In this document: one piece after another, positions 12,745 to 25,412 of the stretch
How positions within the stretch are numbered: position 1 is the first letter of the stretch
How the letters are laid out: every line of letters starts with the position of its first letter
DNA from: Rhabdophis nuchalis
Lineage: Eukaryota > Chordata > Lepidosauria > Squamata > Natricidae
DNA length: 64,000 bases
Assembly: GCA_039707465.1 (NCBI GenBank)
Contig: CM077644.1
Coordinates: 142,600,462 to 142,664,461 of the forward strand
Direction of reading: 5' to 3'
Program-made: the position numbers and the translations under genes
Notes under the pieces: generated by a model
Database searches by the model: none
What the model saw: the letters and a program-made list of their open reading frames with translations, nothing else
What the model was told of the DNA's origin: nothing

Positions 12745-12912
12745 CGAAGTGTAAAGCTGACTTAGAACAACTGAGCCCAAAATTTCTGTTGCTAAACAAG
12801 GCAGCTGTTAAGTGAATTACACCCCATTTTACAATCTTTTTTGCCACAGTTATTAAGCAAATCGCTGCAGTTGTTAAGTGAATCATGTGGCCATTAAGCA
12901 AATCTGGCAATA
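12745..12912 (+). mobile_element. TA-flanked repeat family, partial copy
   Basis: GAGCCCAAAATTTCTGTTGC and GCAGTTGTTAAGTGAATCAT are shared with copies at 16890, 26757, 34323, 35354, 41971 and 63700. Complete copies start ACAGGTAGTCCTCGACTTA-like and end with the inverted version. Both ends are missing here. Confidence 0.6.
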
Positions 12913-15535
12913 AAAGCAATATCTAATAAATAAAAGCATATTAAAATACTCTGAAATGTTGGCACTTTTTCATATTGGCATGTTTTAAAACATTCCTTTG
13001 TATCAGAATATGTTAGTTACACATATTTCCGGTTATTGTGGATTGAAATCCTTAGTAAATATTTTTCCAATCCCATCTTTGGCTTTCCTGTTCTGCTGGC
13101 CTCTCTCTTCTTCGGCACCATAGCGCAGGAGATTTCTGGGTTCCACTTGATAACTAGGGAAAGGAACAAGGCTTGTAAGGGGAAGGAGATCCAGTATGCA
13201 TCCACTGGAGGGCTCTGTTGGGAGGTGTTTTAAAGGTGATTCTCATCTGTTCCCCAGCTTGTGCTCACGTCAGTGGTTGCCCTTGTCCAAGGAAATATAT
13301 ATAACATAAATATTTGCAAATCTGTTTCTTGAACAGCTGTGTTTTTCAGATCACCAACAAAAAGAATATCCAGTGTTTTCATGTATTGCAATTTTATCTT
13401 AAAACTACCTTGCTCAACTGTTGCTCTTAAAAAAACGAGAAGAGAGAGCTCCTGTTTGCACATAGCTTATCCTAATTTTTGGAAGAAGGTTACAGAAAAG
13501 TATGAGTGTAAATGGTCAGCCTGATTTTTAAAACAGGAATAAGGAAAACAAGGCTCTCCAGATGTCCCAGCCAGCCCTCCTAGCCAGTACGGACAGTAAT
13601 GTGGGATGCTAGATTTGGAGCTCAACAACATCTGGAAGGTCACAGGTCCTCCACCTTTGCATTCAAAGAAGAAAATAAATTCCTTCAGTGTTTTATACAA
13701 ATATTTGAAGGGAAAATGCTTGATTGTTTACCTTAAAAAAAAAAACCCTACAGACTTGCCAGATGTTTCCACAAATATTATTTTCTGTCCGTACTTCTTA
13801 CAAATGAGACCACAAAAATCTAACAGCTCCCATATTCTGTTTTTCCTGGTTTGCCAGCTCACGGATCTGCAAGTGTCAGCTGTTTTACAAAAGCCACTCT
13901 TAGTCACCTGAAGATTCTGGTTTTATTAATAATGGAAAGTGACTTTAAGTTAGTGACACAGAATCCAAGAATTTTGGAGGTAAGATGAGAGCTGAGACAA
14001 CAAAAAATAAGGTGAGGAAATAGCTGACAGTGTTCTTTTATCATATGTGGATCCATGACTCTTCTCTGCGGTTATGAAGGCCAGCCAAATGAGGCTGTCA
14101 AAGGGTCTCTTCCCATTCCTGCAGGCTGTATGGGCCTAGATGGGGAGGAACCAGCTCTAATTCAATCCTACTAAGACTGAGCAGCTGTGCATATTAATCT
14201 TCAAATATGGTTTATATAATCCAATCCAATCTCTGTTATAGTCATAGACCAACATAAGGAAATACAAACAATTTTTTAAAACTAAAAAATATTAAATTCT
14301 GGGTTAGGCTTTTGGTATTGTTGGTCATATTTGCCATCTTGTTCTTTTTTCCAGTTTGTTTTTATTTACCTTGTTCTTATTAATTTGATATTTGTTTTCT
14401 GTATGTTTATTGTGAGCTTCCCAGAGTATTTCAGAAATCAGGTCCTGAATCAAATGACGAAAGAAATAGCTTATGCCTCTGTGTGTTGACATTGTTTTCG
14501 TAGCTTTGAAGTTCTACTTCCTGTGCAGGTAGAATGGGATCGTGCCTTAAGTTTTGAGACAAACATGCTTGTGTAAAAAAAAATAAAAATCTGAGTGCGA
14601 GATATTGAAAGGTTCTCAGCCTTGTACTTACAAGCTAGTAATTTTTGTAGGTTTATTTGTCAGGCTGATTGAGATAGCTTTATAGCATGGGTAGACAATT
14701 TTGTGATGGCAAGGGATCACACGTAATGTGAAACCAAAGGCTGTGATTTATAAGTGGTGCGACAGGTCTTGCCAATGATTCTGTTTCTTGGGTTTGGAAT
14801 GGGGAGTTTTTGGAGAAAAAGTTAAATGATCTACTGTACAATTATTGTGAATTTCATGCTCCAAAGTGTAAGGGAACCATGCCATCAGTTTTCAACCATT
14901 GGTCAGAGAAGACCTCAGAAAAAAGGTTGTAGAGGCAGATTGTCCATTAGTTTTATATAGATAAAATTTAATCTTTTGTTTTTAAGAGATAAGCATGCAA
15001 AGTAATATGTTTGGGGCCAGATTTATTAATGAACAAATCATTAACTATGTAAAGACACAAGGATGTTTTAGTGCCATCAGTTTCTACTAAATAATGAAGA
15101 TATTCCAGGCTTAATTAAAACAGTTCTGTCTGTTTCAGTGTCAGGAAAAGCTTGAATTGTTTGGTTCAGACAAATCTATATACCCACAAGCACTCTGAAT
15201 TGTGCTTTCTCAATGGTATCTGTATCACTGCACAGATTCACCATTATCACTTAATATATATATTGGTTTGGTATCATCTCATAAATACCTTACAGCAAGA
15301 TTCAAGAATGCTATATTATATGACACTTTCTTCCAAATAATAGCAGCCTTTTTATGCCTTCCTACTCAAAAACAGGTCATTTTATTCCAGCAAGTATGAT
15401 ATTAATCAGTAGCTCAGTTAAAGAAACAAGCTAATGCTATCTTCCAATTGCACTAAGCTTGTAAGAATAATATATGAATTTTTAAGATTTTTCTGTAAAA
15501 TTCTCAAATGTGAAGAAGGAAAACAGAGATCCTTT

Positions 15536-15828
15536 CAGTGGTGGGATTCATTTTTTTATTACTGATTCTGTGGCAGTTGCTTAGTGGGGGTGGCATGACT
15601 TGGTGGGCATGGCAGGGGAAGGATACTATAAAATCTCCATTCTCACCCCACTCCAAGGGAACGTTACTGCAAAATTCCCATTTCCTCCCAATCAGCTGGG
15701 ACTTGGGGGGCAGAAAATAGTTGGGGTGGGGGCAAGTCAGAGATGATATTTACTGGCTCTCCGAACTACTCAAAATTTCTTCTGCCGGTTCTCCAGAACT
15801 GGTCAGAACCTGCTGAATACCACCTCTG
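15536..15828. mobile_element. hAT-like MITE, eroded
   Basis: The left end CAGTGGTGGGATTCA and right end TGAATACCACCTCTG are imperfect inverted repeats. Internal CTGCCGGTTCTCCAGAACTG is typical of this element. Flanking 8-mers share only ATCCT, so the target duplication is eroded. Confidence 0.7.
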
Positions 15829-15906
15829 TATCCTGGCAAATTATCTTGCATTCAAGCTTTTGTTTGGTAATGGATTGCTGAGGGTTCAGGATAGTGTTTG
15901 GCTATC

Positions 15907-16520
15907 TGTGATTGGAAGAGAAGAGAAGAGAGGAGAGGAGAAGAGAAGAGAAGAGAAGAGAGGAGAAGAGAAGAGAAGAGAAGACTTTATTTGGCCAAGT
16001 TTGATTAGATACATAAGGAACTTGTCTCCAGTGTAGAAGCTTTCAGTATTAATGCAAAGCAACAGATTAATAATAATAATAATAATAATAATAAAACCAA
16101 GAAGAGCGGGTCGTAAAACAGATAATAAGAAGGATAATAATAATACCACAGCCATACTACATGGGTAAATATACGTAGACATTAGTAATGTGAGAATTAG
16201 CTGTTCAGCATAGTGATGGCATGCAGGAAAAATTAGGTCTAATTGTTTTGGCATGCAATGCCGTACAGCAGCATCCGAGGGGAGGAATTGAAAGAGTTTA
16301 TGTCCAGAATGTGAGGGGTCTGTAGATATTTTCTCAGCTCTCCTTTGGACCTTCTCAATATATAGGTCTTCTGTGGAAGGCAGGCTGGTTGCAGTTGTTG
16401 CTTCTGCAGTCCTAACTATCCGTTGGAGTTTGTACCTGTCCTGTTTGGTTTTAGTAGAAAACCAAACAGTACAAAAGACAGACTCAATACAGATAATTCT
16501 CAACTTAAAACAGTTCATTT
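15907..16520 (-). mobile_element. LINE ORF2 C-terminal fragment with pentamer-repeat tail
   Basis: The - strand frame 15886-16518 contains RYKLQRIVRTAEATTATSLP, LPSTEDLYIEKVQRRAEKI and SHSGHKLFQFLPSD, a known LINE ORF2 C-terminal pattern (RLQRxVRTAExxxxxxLPSxxDLY...PSHxxHxLFxxLPS). The 3' UTR ends in CTTGGCCAAATAAAGTC followed by an AGAGA-type pentamer array (15912-15983). An internal AAT repeat lies at about 16067-16093. The family could be L2- or Rex-like; I cannot assign it further. Confidence 0.7.
15912..15983. repeat. (AAGAG)n microsatellite
   Basis: A purine pentamer array, GAAGA/GAGGA, at the 3' tail of the LINE copy 15907-16520. Confidence 0.9.
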
Positions 16521-16539
16521 AGTAAAGTTAAATCAAAGT

Positions 16540-16885
16540 AATACAATAATACAATAGCAGAGTTGGAAGGGACCTTGGAGGTCTTCTAGTCCAACCCCCT
16601 AGCCTAGGCAGGAATTTTATACCGTTTCAGACAAATGGCTATCCAACATCTTCTTAAAGACTCCCAGTGTTGGGGCATTCACAATTTCTGGAGGCAAGCT
16701 GTTCCACTGACTAATTGTCCTAACTGTCAGGAAATTCCTCCTCAGTTCTAAGTTGCTTCTCTCCTTGATTAGTTTCCACCCATTGCTTCTTGTTCTGCCC
16801 ACAGGTGCCTTGGAGAATAGTTTGACTCCTTCCTCTTTGTGGCAACCCCTGAGATATTGGAACACTGATAACATGTCTCCCCTAG
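16540..16885 (-). mobile_element. LINE 3' end (WNSLPPE type)
   Basis: The - strand frame 16617-16874 has ERSNLELRRNFLTVRTISQW, NSLPPEIVNAPTLGVFKKML and DSHLSETV, the C-terminus of a LINE ORF2. The 3' UTR is the segment with GTTGGAAGGGACCTTGGAGG, and the tail at 16530-16560 is an AATAC-like repeat. It is better preserved than the relatives at 2525, 18566 and 48446. Confidence 0.8.
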
Positions 16886-16889
16886 TCCA

Positions 16890-17185
16890 GTAACTTAGGA
16901 CCTATTTTCACATTTACGACCATTGTAGTATCCCTGAGGTTATGTGATCAAAATTCAGACTCTTGGCAACTGGTTCATATTTATGACGGTTGCAACATCC
17001 TGAGGTCATGTGATCACCTCTTGTGAACTTCTGACAAGCAAAGTCAATGGGGAAACCAGATTCATTTTACAACTATGCCACTAACTTAACAACTGTAGTG
17101 ATTCACTTAACAACTGGGACAAGAAAGGTCATAAAATGAGGAAATTTTGGGCTCAATTGTGGTCATAAGTCGAGGACTACCTGTA
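16890..17185 (-). mobile_element. TA-flanked repeat family copy
   Basis: The right end GTCGAGGACTACCTGTA is well preserved and is the complement of the family start. Internal GTGATTCACTTAACAACTGG and GGTCATGTGATCACC are present. The left end is truncated next to the LINE at 16540-16885. Confidence 0.75.
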
Positions 17186-17965
17186 ATTCCTCTGCAAAAC
17201 TGCATCAGTAGGTCCTGGGGCTATCTGAACTTTATAAGTTGTTGCAGGAAGAATATTCTTTGTTGTGCCTTTTTAATGATGGTTCTAATATTAGGTGTCC
17301 ATTTCAAATCCTGGGAGATTATAGAACAATAAATTTGAAGGATTCTACTGCTGCTGCTTTAAGTTAAATTAAACCACTGCTTTAAGTTAAAAAAAATTCC
17401 CAGATGTTTGGCTCCTATCATATTTACTGATAATTTGGATTAAGGCCTTTTAAGGAAAACTGCTGTCATCAGAGTTCCTGCTATCTGTGAGCTATGAGAG
17501 GCCTACAAAGACTTCTAGGCAGCCTAGAAGTCTGAGAAAACAAATATTTTAAACTGAATCTCAAAAATTTAAAACCTTGAAGTTGACCAGGAGTTAGCAT
17601 TATCTTACTGTTTTAACTGTGCCCAATATCCTAGAAAGGTTTTTAATATCTTGCCATTTGCTTTGTTAAATGGCAAATTTCATAATGCACTGTTTAATGA
17701 AAGCTTTTGCCTTGATGACTACATAATTGTTGAAATGGTCATACTTTCTTATATTGCATTTATTATAGAGATATGTGTAGTGACTTGTATTAATTACTCC
17801 TTTTATCTCTCTTCCTGGACATTCAGATGATTTTGATGTTGTTGTTTTTTTAATCAAATAAACAGGCTGTGATTAATCGTAGAGTAGCTAGATCCTCTGT
17901 GCTACTTAATAAGAATTGCCAAATGGTTTACTTTTCCTGTTTTTCATATACATACATACATACAT

Positions 17966-18565
17966 TAAGGTGACCAGACGTCCTGCTTTTGGCGGGACAT
18001 TCACGCTTTCAAAGAATTAGTCCCGCCTCCCGCGGCCTCTTCAAAATGTCCCGCTTTTTGCCTGGGGCGGCAGCGGGCAGGCGGCGGGCGCTCTGCACGC
18101 GCTCAGACATAGGCAAGGGGCGCAGGCAGGAAGCGGCGGGCTGGCAGGCAGGCAGAAGGGGAGGGCCAGCGAGGGAGGAGCCAGACAGGCAGCAGGTGGC
18201 GAAAGAAGAGGAGAGCCAGCCAGAGCCCGCGCGGCCCTGAAGTTTGCACTGCACCACCATGCGCTGTGAGTGGCTGGCCGGAAGACACACCGCCGCCTCC
18301 TCCTCGCCCATGGCGGGACGGGTAGACAGCGGAGGGTGGACACACGCTCCAGCGCGGCACGTGCCTGCACAGAGGGCGTCGGGGCAGGGGTGCGCTCCCA
18401 CCCACCCTCGCGGGGCCCTCTTTAAAGGCAGCAGCGACAACCTGGCCTGGCGGTGCTGAGAGCCGCTGGCTCGGGCGGGAAGGGGGAAGGCGACCCGAGG
18501 CGGCCACTTTCAGCTCGGCCCATCACGCCGGCATGATGGGCTGACAGCAGCCGGCTCAGGCCGCC
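17966..18565. repeat. CpG-dense block, probable transposon fragment
   Basis: Begins AAGGTGACCAGACGTCCTGC then TTTTGGCGGGACATTC, with GTCCCGCCTCC and ATGTCCCGCTTTTTGCC nearby. Such TCCCGC repeats next to GGTGACCAGACGTCC look like a DNA-transposon end. 18060-18560 is very GC- and CpG-rich, with GGCAGGC, GCGGCGGGC and CCGCCGCC runs and frames on both strands that look composition-driven. The opposite terminus is not seen and the block stops at the LINE at 18566. An unannotated CpG-island promoter is the alternative. Confidence 0.5.
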
Positions 18566-18960
18566 TATACCATTTTAGACAAATGGTTGTCCAATCTCTG
18601 CATAAAAACATCCAATGTTGGAGCATTCATAACGTCTGGTGGCAAGTCATTCCATTAGTTAATTGTTCTGTCAGGAAATTTTTCTTAGTTCTAGGTTGCT
18701 TTTCTCCTTGATTAATTTTCATCCATTGGTTTTTGTACTGCCTTCAGATGTTTTGAAGAATAGGTTGAGCCCCTCTTCCTTATGACAGCCCCTTAGATAC
18801 TGGAACACTGCCACCGTGTCACTCCTAGTCCTTCTTTTAAGACATATCCAGTTCCTGCAATCATCCTTCATATGTTTTAGCCTTCAGTCCTCTAATCATC
18901 TTTGTTCAATGTTTGATTAATGTTTAAGTATCAGGTTTTGTAACCTGATTAATTTGTAGG
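18566..18960 (-). mobile_element. LINE 3' end (WNSLPPE type), longer decayed copy
   Basis: It follows the copy at 16617-16900 closely (GACAAATGGTTGTCCAATCT, GGTGGCAAGTCATTCCATTA, GGTTGCTTTTCTCCTTGATT) and extends further into the ORF2-equivalent region. It abuts the CpG-dense block at about 18565. Confidence 0.7.
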
Positions 18961-21900
18961 CTCGTGTTTGATGATGTAATTGATGATGTTAAAAAATATT
19001 ACCATTGGTGATTCGGTTAGAGCTCTTAGCTAAAGCTTTTGGTTTGTAATAAATAGACTTGTGAAATTCCAGTAAGTGTAAACAATTTTAGATAAACTAA
19101 CCAAGAGAAGGGGAAAAGTTTTCCATTAATGGAATTAATATTTATATGATGTATTCCAAGAGACAGAATGTACCTCGTTTTTAAGAGCAATGACAGAAGA
19201 ACTATTTCATTTGTTTCCTATGCCATTTGTGTATGCGATGCCTGTTTCTCTTTTGTGAGAAAAAAAACCATTTTTCTGGAAAAGCAGAATCTTGAGGAAT
19301 ACAATTTGAGGAATAAAGTTTGATATCACTTACAATCTGTTTTGTTTCCAAAATTTTAAAATGAACGTTGTTTTATGTGATGAAAAAGTGTAGATCACAC
19401 TTCTTAGTGAACTTATAATTGTAACTTTCATAAACCATATAATTTGTGCTATTAAGTCAATAAAATCCACATTCGTGTACAATATACAGTAAGAATAAGT
19501 TGTATGTATCTGTTTCTTTCTGAGGAACTTGATGTTTCTTCCTGTAGCTTTACCAACTGAGAATTTTAAACATGTTTGTAATGTGCATTACTATATTTAA
19601 TAGCTTCTTCTTTGTGATGGGAGCCATCCAAAAGCTTTTAGCTTGCAAAAATGCGACAAGATTACAGACAGAAAACTTAAGTTTCTGAAAACGCAGAGTG
19701 ACAAGGGAGTTTTGTTAGAGGGTCAGTCAGGTGTCACATGCTATGCTTACTAATTGACAGAGCTTTTTGTATCGGAATGTGCTGAGAAAATTTTTGTTAC
19801 AAAGGGGATCTGTGGCATGCAAGCACTAGATGATTAGAACATCCTTGAGAGCTATATTAACTTATTAATTAACAAATTCAAAAATGTTTCTAAACTTTGA
19901 TCAGAGACCATACTATTTCATGATCCAAATGTAGTCATCGGCTGATATAAAGCATAATGTTCATTACTTGATTACAGTAGATATAAAATAGTGATTACAT
20001 GCATGTATTAACAAAAATTGTCCTCTTTGTGGCAATGACAAAAAAAATACATTGTCCCTTATTTCCAATCTTTCTTGACACTTTTTTGGATCTTGTCTTA
20101 ATTTTTAAATCTCTTTAATAGAATTATGACTTTATTTTGAATTGATTATTAATAATAGTGATTAAGTAAATTTATTAAAACTGAGTACGACTAGGAAAAT
20201 AATTTAGGGTTACTGCTTAGTTCATCATTGGGTTGCATTTAAACTAATGTTCTGTTAAAATTTTGGAATTTTTATTTTGATACAAAGTAGTCATCTTTAG
20301 GAATTAGGAATTGTTTGGGAGTTGAGCATTAATAAGCATTACAACTTTAGGACTGTACATTGATGCAAACATTGAATATTGAAGCCTCACACACTCTTCT
20401 GTCATAGTTACTGCAAATTGATTGTAACTGAAAATAAATTGTTCATTTGGGATCATCAGTTTGGGGTTAAAATTGAAGACTTTTATCAAATCCACTTTTA
20501 ACTTTTCAAAATAATCCATCTTTTTGTGTATGGATCTGCTAATATGATATTTATTCATGAAGGGGTGGGAGTATCACGACAACAGAAACTGACTTTCAAA
20601 TTCCTGCTTTTTTAGGTAGGTTTTCATAGTTTGTTGGATAGTAGCAGCAACACTACCACTTAATTATTCTAGATTGGTGATATTGCAATATAATCCATTG
20701 GTTGCATGTAATTCCTAAACCACTCAGGTTGTATTGTGATAATTCAGTATCAAATCACAGTTTATCGGCAGGTTTGTTTATTTTGGATATGAAAAACAGA
20801 AAATGTTCTCTTAAACTTACCAGACTGTTCCCCAAAGAGTTAACAATGTTTCTTCATGGCACTTCGAGAATATCTCTTATATCCCAGACTGCAGAGGCAT
20901 AATAATACAATTACTACTATTAAGCTCAGCAACAGCATTCATGTTCTTCCTCATCATATAGCCTGTATGGTTTCCCACTACAATCAACGAAAGAGTGCTT
21001 TACACACAGTCCTCTTGATTTCCATCATGATTTGGATTCTGGATACTGGGATTTTCAAAGGCATGTGCCCCCTACTAGAATAAAGCAGCAGTTTATAAGG
21101 AAGCATAATTCTGACCGTGAACCCAGCGTGGACAAATCTCACCAGATGTTCAACAAAATAATAAGTTTAATAGGAGAGCATTAGATTCTTTCAACAGGAA
21201 TAAGTCTTATGTAAAAAGGCCTGAACAAGACCTGAGGGAATAAAAAATAGGGCTTTGTTGAAAATGCAAGGAATATTTGAAGGGAAAGTTTTTGTTTGTT
21301 TTTAGTAGTGATGTTGGTAGATAGTGACACTGGTTGAATTCCAGAGTAATCAAGCAGTTTCTGTGGAAGAAATGTATAAACTTCTACTAGACATGTCAAT
21401 TTCTTTTATCATTCAGTTATATATTTTTATTTTTCATTTCAAGACTGAAAGCAATGTATGGGATGTAGAGCTAAGGCTTTTAAAATAGAGTTGCTCGTTT
21501 TAATTGGACTTGCCTTATTGGTGAGATGGGAGGCATATAAATTTAATAACATGATCTATGGACCAACATAAATGCCTTCCTTATTATTGGCATCGGTTGT
21601 TCTTGGAAACGTCCATTTCATGTAGTGAAAAAGTTTACCTTCCTAGTTTATCTCTAGTTTTTCTGTCCTCCAAATTTTTTTGGATTGGACATTTCTTTTT
21701 AATGTAATGTGACTTCCTTTCAAGGCTGCCCTATTCGCATATGTAACAACAACACTTGGTATTTCTGAGCTGCATTTCAAGCAGCAGAGCCAGTATTTTT
21801 AGTATCCACAGATATTCCAGTTGTAGTTGATGTGCTGGATGTGCTTCAACACATGTTTCATGTTTTCATGTGTGCAGCAAAACCAACAAATACTGAAGAG

Positions 21901-23372
21901 CATACATTGCCATTGTATAAAAACAGATGATTTCAATAAAGCAGTCCATGATAGGCTAAATTATATTTTTGTAATTTATTTTTGTGCAGCCAAAATCTTA
22001 TAATACCCAAAAGTGTTCAGGAAGCAAACTCTTTGTCGTCCAATGTTATCCTACTTGGAGCACATTATTCAAAGACCTAGCTCTCTGGAGAAATCTGCAA
22101 AGCTGGGAAGATTAGAAAAAAAGAGAAGAAGATGACAACAACAACAACCAGGATGGAATTAGTTGCAGTGTCCATTGGTGCACCATTGGAAGATCTGAAG
22201 GACCAGGTTAGGGATACATCTCCCTGAAGAAAATGTATCTCTGTGCGTGCTAAGAGTTGATACCAACTTGATAGCACATCAACAAGAAAATCCATTTATT
22301 CTTTTCTTGAAGAAGAGTAAAATATAAACCAGGATCTTTTTTTCAAAAGAGATGTTAAAGTAAGACTTTCACAGCTTTTGTGGCCTCCAGATATATGATT
22401 TTAATTTTCAGAAATTTCATCAATTGCCATATAAGCTAATGTAAAGGCTGGATGACAGGAAAACGTACTATTTATTCCTATTTACTATAATTAAGACAAC
22501 TAGTTGTCCTTATTTTTTGATCATATACATAACATAATAAGAATTCAAAGCTTATAATGCTTACTTAGTACCTGATATGCTGTTTCAGTTCCAAAAACCT
22601 GTAATCATGTAAACAATAATACAAATCTTGTTATACTGTATTACTGATAAGACTTGTTATGATTTGTTACTAAGCAAGAATATTTGTAGCTTTTGCAACA
22701 TGTATCTGTCCAATATAGTATGGCAATTAGTATGTGCCAAGACAATACCTAAAACAGAATAGAATTACAACAAATGCACAGGATTCATTTGTTAAATTTA
22801 AGAACTAAGCACTTACAACCTAATACGGAAGAGTTCTCTTGACTCCCAAGATGACCTGCCAAATTTTGAACCTCAATTGGTACTAAGAAATAAAAGTATA
22901 TCTCGCTTCTATGAATTGTCTGTGGATTAGGAAAGGCCTGTATAGCTTGTGACCTGTTAAGATGACCAGCCGTCTTTTATCCTCTGTCAGATAAACATTA
23001 CTTCCCTGTTAGCTTTTGTTTTGCTTTTTGCAAAATAAATGGCAAAAGACAGAATGATCCTTTAGCCTCTACTCGGCTGGAATGTGGCTGGGAAGATATA
23101 TTTGGATCTTTGAGTATTTGATTGATAAGGGAATGCTTTTTAAAACCATTGGAATAGACTTTGAAATTTCAAAGTCTCTTTAATTCTATAGCAATAAGTA
23201 AACCTCTAGTAATGTTCAAAAAGGTAAGGAGGAGTACAGAAAAGTAGAAATTGACCTCTGAGTTGGAGGCTGTGGTTTCTCTGTTTACTTCTTGAGTTAC
23301 TAGTATCTCAGAGCTGGAAAAGGAGAAAGCTTTTAAAGATACGCCTCAGGTTCTTTTTAATTATTTCATTAC

Positions 23373-23520
23373 TAGCTGTACCCGGCCACGCATTGCTGTG
23401 GCCCAGTCTGGTTAAATGGCCAATCAATCTGTGTGTAGAGCTACACCTGCACACACAAACATGTACACACAACCACCGTATAACCCACAACCTACCTACC
23501 AATTGTATTTCTTCCTCTCT
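23373..23520 (+). repeat. Unclassified interspersed repeat next to a CTAC array
   Basis: ACTAGCTGTACCCGGCCACG then CATTGCTGTGGCCCAGTCTG, a block I recall from squamate repeats but cannot assign. It leads directly into the CTAC microsatellite. Confidence 0.45.
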
Positions 23521-23905
23521 CCCTCTACCTACCTACCTACTGTATTTCCCCCCCCCCTCTCTATCCCTCTACCTATCTACTGTATTTTCCCTCTCTCTCT
23601 ATCCACCTACCTACCTACCTACCTACCTACCTACCTACCTACCTACCTACCGTATTTTCCCTATCTCTCTCTATCCCTCTACCTACCTACCTACTGTATT
23701 TTCCCTCTCTCTCTCTTTATCCCCCTACCTACCTATCTACCTACCTATCTACCTACCTACCTACTGTATTTCCCCCCTATCTCTATCCCTCTACCTATCT
23801 ACCTACCTACTGTATTTTCCCTATCTCTCTCTATCTCTCTCTACCTACCTACCTACCTACTGTATTCCCCCCCCTCTCTATCCCTCTACCTGCCTACCTA
23901 CCATG
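23505..23905. repeat. CTAC-rich minisatellite
   Basis: About 400 bp of CTAC/CTAT tetramers organised into higher-order units, each running from CTACCTAC blocks through TGTATTTTCC to CTCTCTCTATCC. At least seven units are visible. Open frames here (Tyr/Pro/Leu-rich) are artefacts. Confidence 0.9.
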
Positions 23906-23921
23906 TAGCCTCCTGGGACCA

Positions 23922-24040
23922 AAAATGAGCCACATGGAAGTGTGCCAACCCCTGCATCTTGTTTTGGGACTCGTAGGCCTGCCTGGGCCACCTGGGAGTG
24001 TGCCACACTCTGCATCTTGTTTTGGGCCTAGTAGGCCTGC
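23922..24040. repeat. Tandem duplication of about 60 bp
   Basis: GCATCTTGTTTTGGGACTCG then TAGGCCTGCCTG is repeated as GCATCTTGTTTTGGGCCTAG then TAGGCCTGCCTG, each preceded by GCCAC(A/C)TGG(A/G)AGTGTGCCA. It lies between the CTAC array and the CR1 3' terminus. Confidence 0.75.
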
Positions 24041-24262
24041 CTGAAAACTCATCTATTTCGTGCGGCCGGCATAGCTTTTAAATTTATTTTATCAACTGGG
24101 TTTTATTGGGACTTTTTAGAACAGGTTTTTATTTAATTTGTTTTTATTATATTTATTGTACCCAATGTTTTTATGTTTTATGATTGCCTGTTCACCGCCC
24201 TGAGTCCCGCAAGGGAGATAGGGCGGTATATAAATTTAAATAAAGTTAAAGTTAAAGTTAAA
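24040..24262 (+). mobile_element. CR1 LINE 3' terminus, sense
   Basis: A short CR1 3' end on the + strand. It reads CTGAAAACTCATCTATTTCG (LKTHLF) at the end of ORF2, then a T-rich 3' UTR, the hairpin ACCGCCCTGAGTCC...AGGGCGGT at about 24194-24228, and a tail of AAAGTT repeats to about 24262. Confidence 0.85.
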
Positions 24263-25412
24263 ATCGAAGTATTTTTTCCTAGGGTTTGGGCTGCTGTTTC
24301 AGGAGTAACCATTCCAAACCTTGGGGAAAGTCTTGACTGCTTTAAGGTGTTGGAGACTGAAGCTACATTCACATCCCTCCAAAGCAGCTTTCTGCATTAT
24401 GATTTACAGGGCTGGACAGTTTGTTTGCGAGGAAATAACTTTTCTTTTAATAAATAAGGAAAGTAAGAAGATGGTTAGGGAAATTAAAAAGCATTGTATC
24501 GTTTCCTTCTGGCTTATGCCCTGGCTCACCCTTGACTTGATTACAAGTGCAGTAATATTTTATAGTTTAAGAATTGGCTGACCTGTGATTGAACTTTAAA
24601 GAAAACAAAAGTAATTTCTTATTGAAGCCTGTTTCTGGTCACTCCTTAGAGAATTAATGTACCTGTTTTCTTCCCAAATACAAACACATTATCATGCACT
24701 TGGATTTTAGAATTAAGTCTACACTTCTAGGGTTGTTTTTTTAAAAATCTTGATTCTTTGAAAATTGGGATGGAAAACCATGGCAGCATTTCCATATAAC
24801 TATTAATTAAGATTTCTGACTTTCTGTCAACTCTTAAAAAGGTAGACCATATTAGGAAATGTACTGTATAAGATGACTGGAACCATACTTTATTGAGACA
24901 TAGTAACTTCATTCTGTTACAGAAATAGAATTTTACAAGTCTGTCTGTGTTCCCTTTCCCTCCCTCTTACAGCCCAGGGATTGGGGGGGGGGGGGCAGTC
25001 TGAGTCTTTTTCAAATACCTTCTGTTTCCCCTGGGCTTAACGTATGTTTCTTCTGCACCTGTTGTCCTAATGGTTTTTGGATGCTATCTCCAAGGACATC
25101 TGCATTCCCTATAATTTCCTAGTTTACTATAAACAAGCAGGAAATTTGTTAGGAGTATAATCCTACTGTTGGGTAGGCAATATATATAAGCCATGATGGC
25201 AAATAGTCTTTGTTACTTTAAATGTTACATGATTGAATGTAATTAGCTGTTGTAATTAACTCAGCAATAAGAGGAAGCCAGGAGAGCGCTCGCTCTGACT
25301 GACTGACTTTGCAGAACAAGGAAGAATCGTGGATTGCAACTGTAAACTAATTGCTTTTGAGTTAAGGACTGTATTTGATTCAATATCTACTATCACTGTT
25401 TGCGAAGCAGTA

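Noticed and set aside
18009..18507. Overlapping frames on both strands in GC-rich DNA
   Set aside because: High GC content removes stop codons; no domain, splice context or conservation signal is visible.
23393..23928. Two 170-codon frames rich in Tyr, Leu, Pro and Thr
   Set aside because: Both are translations of the CTAC-rich array; repeats, not protein.
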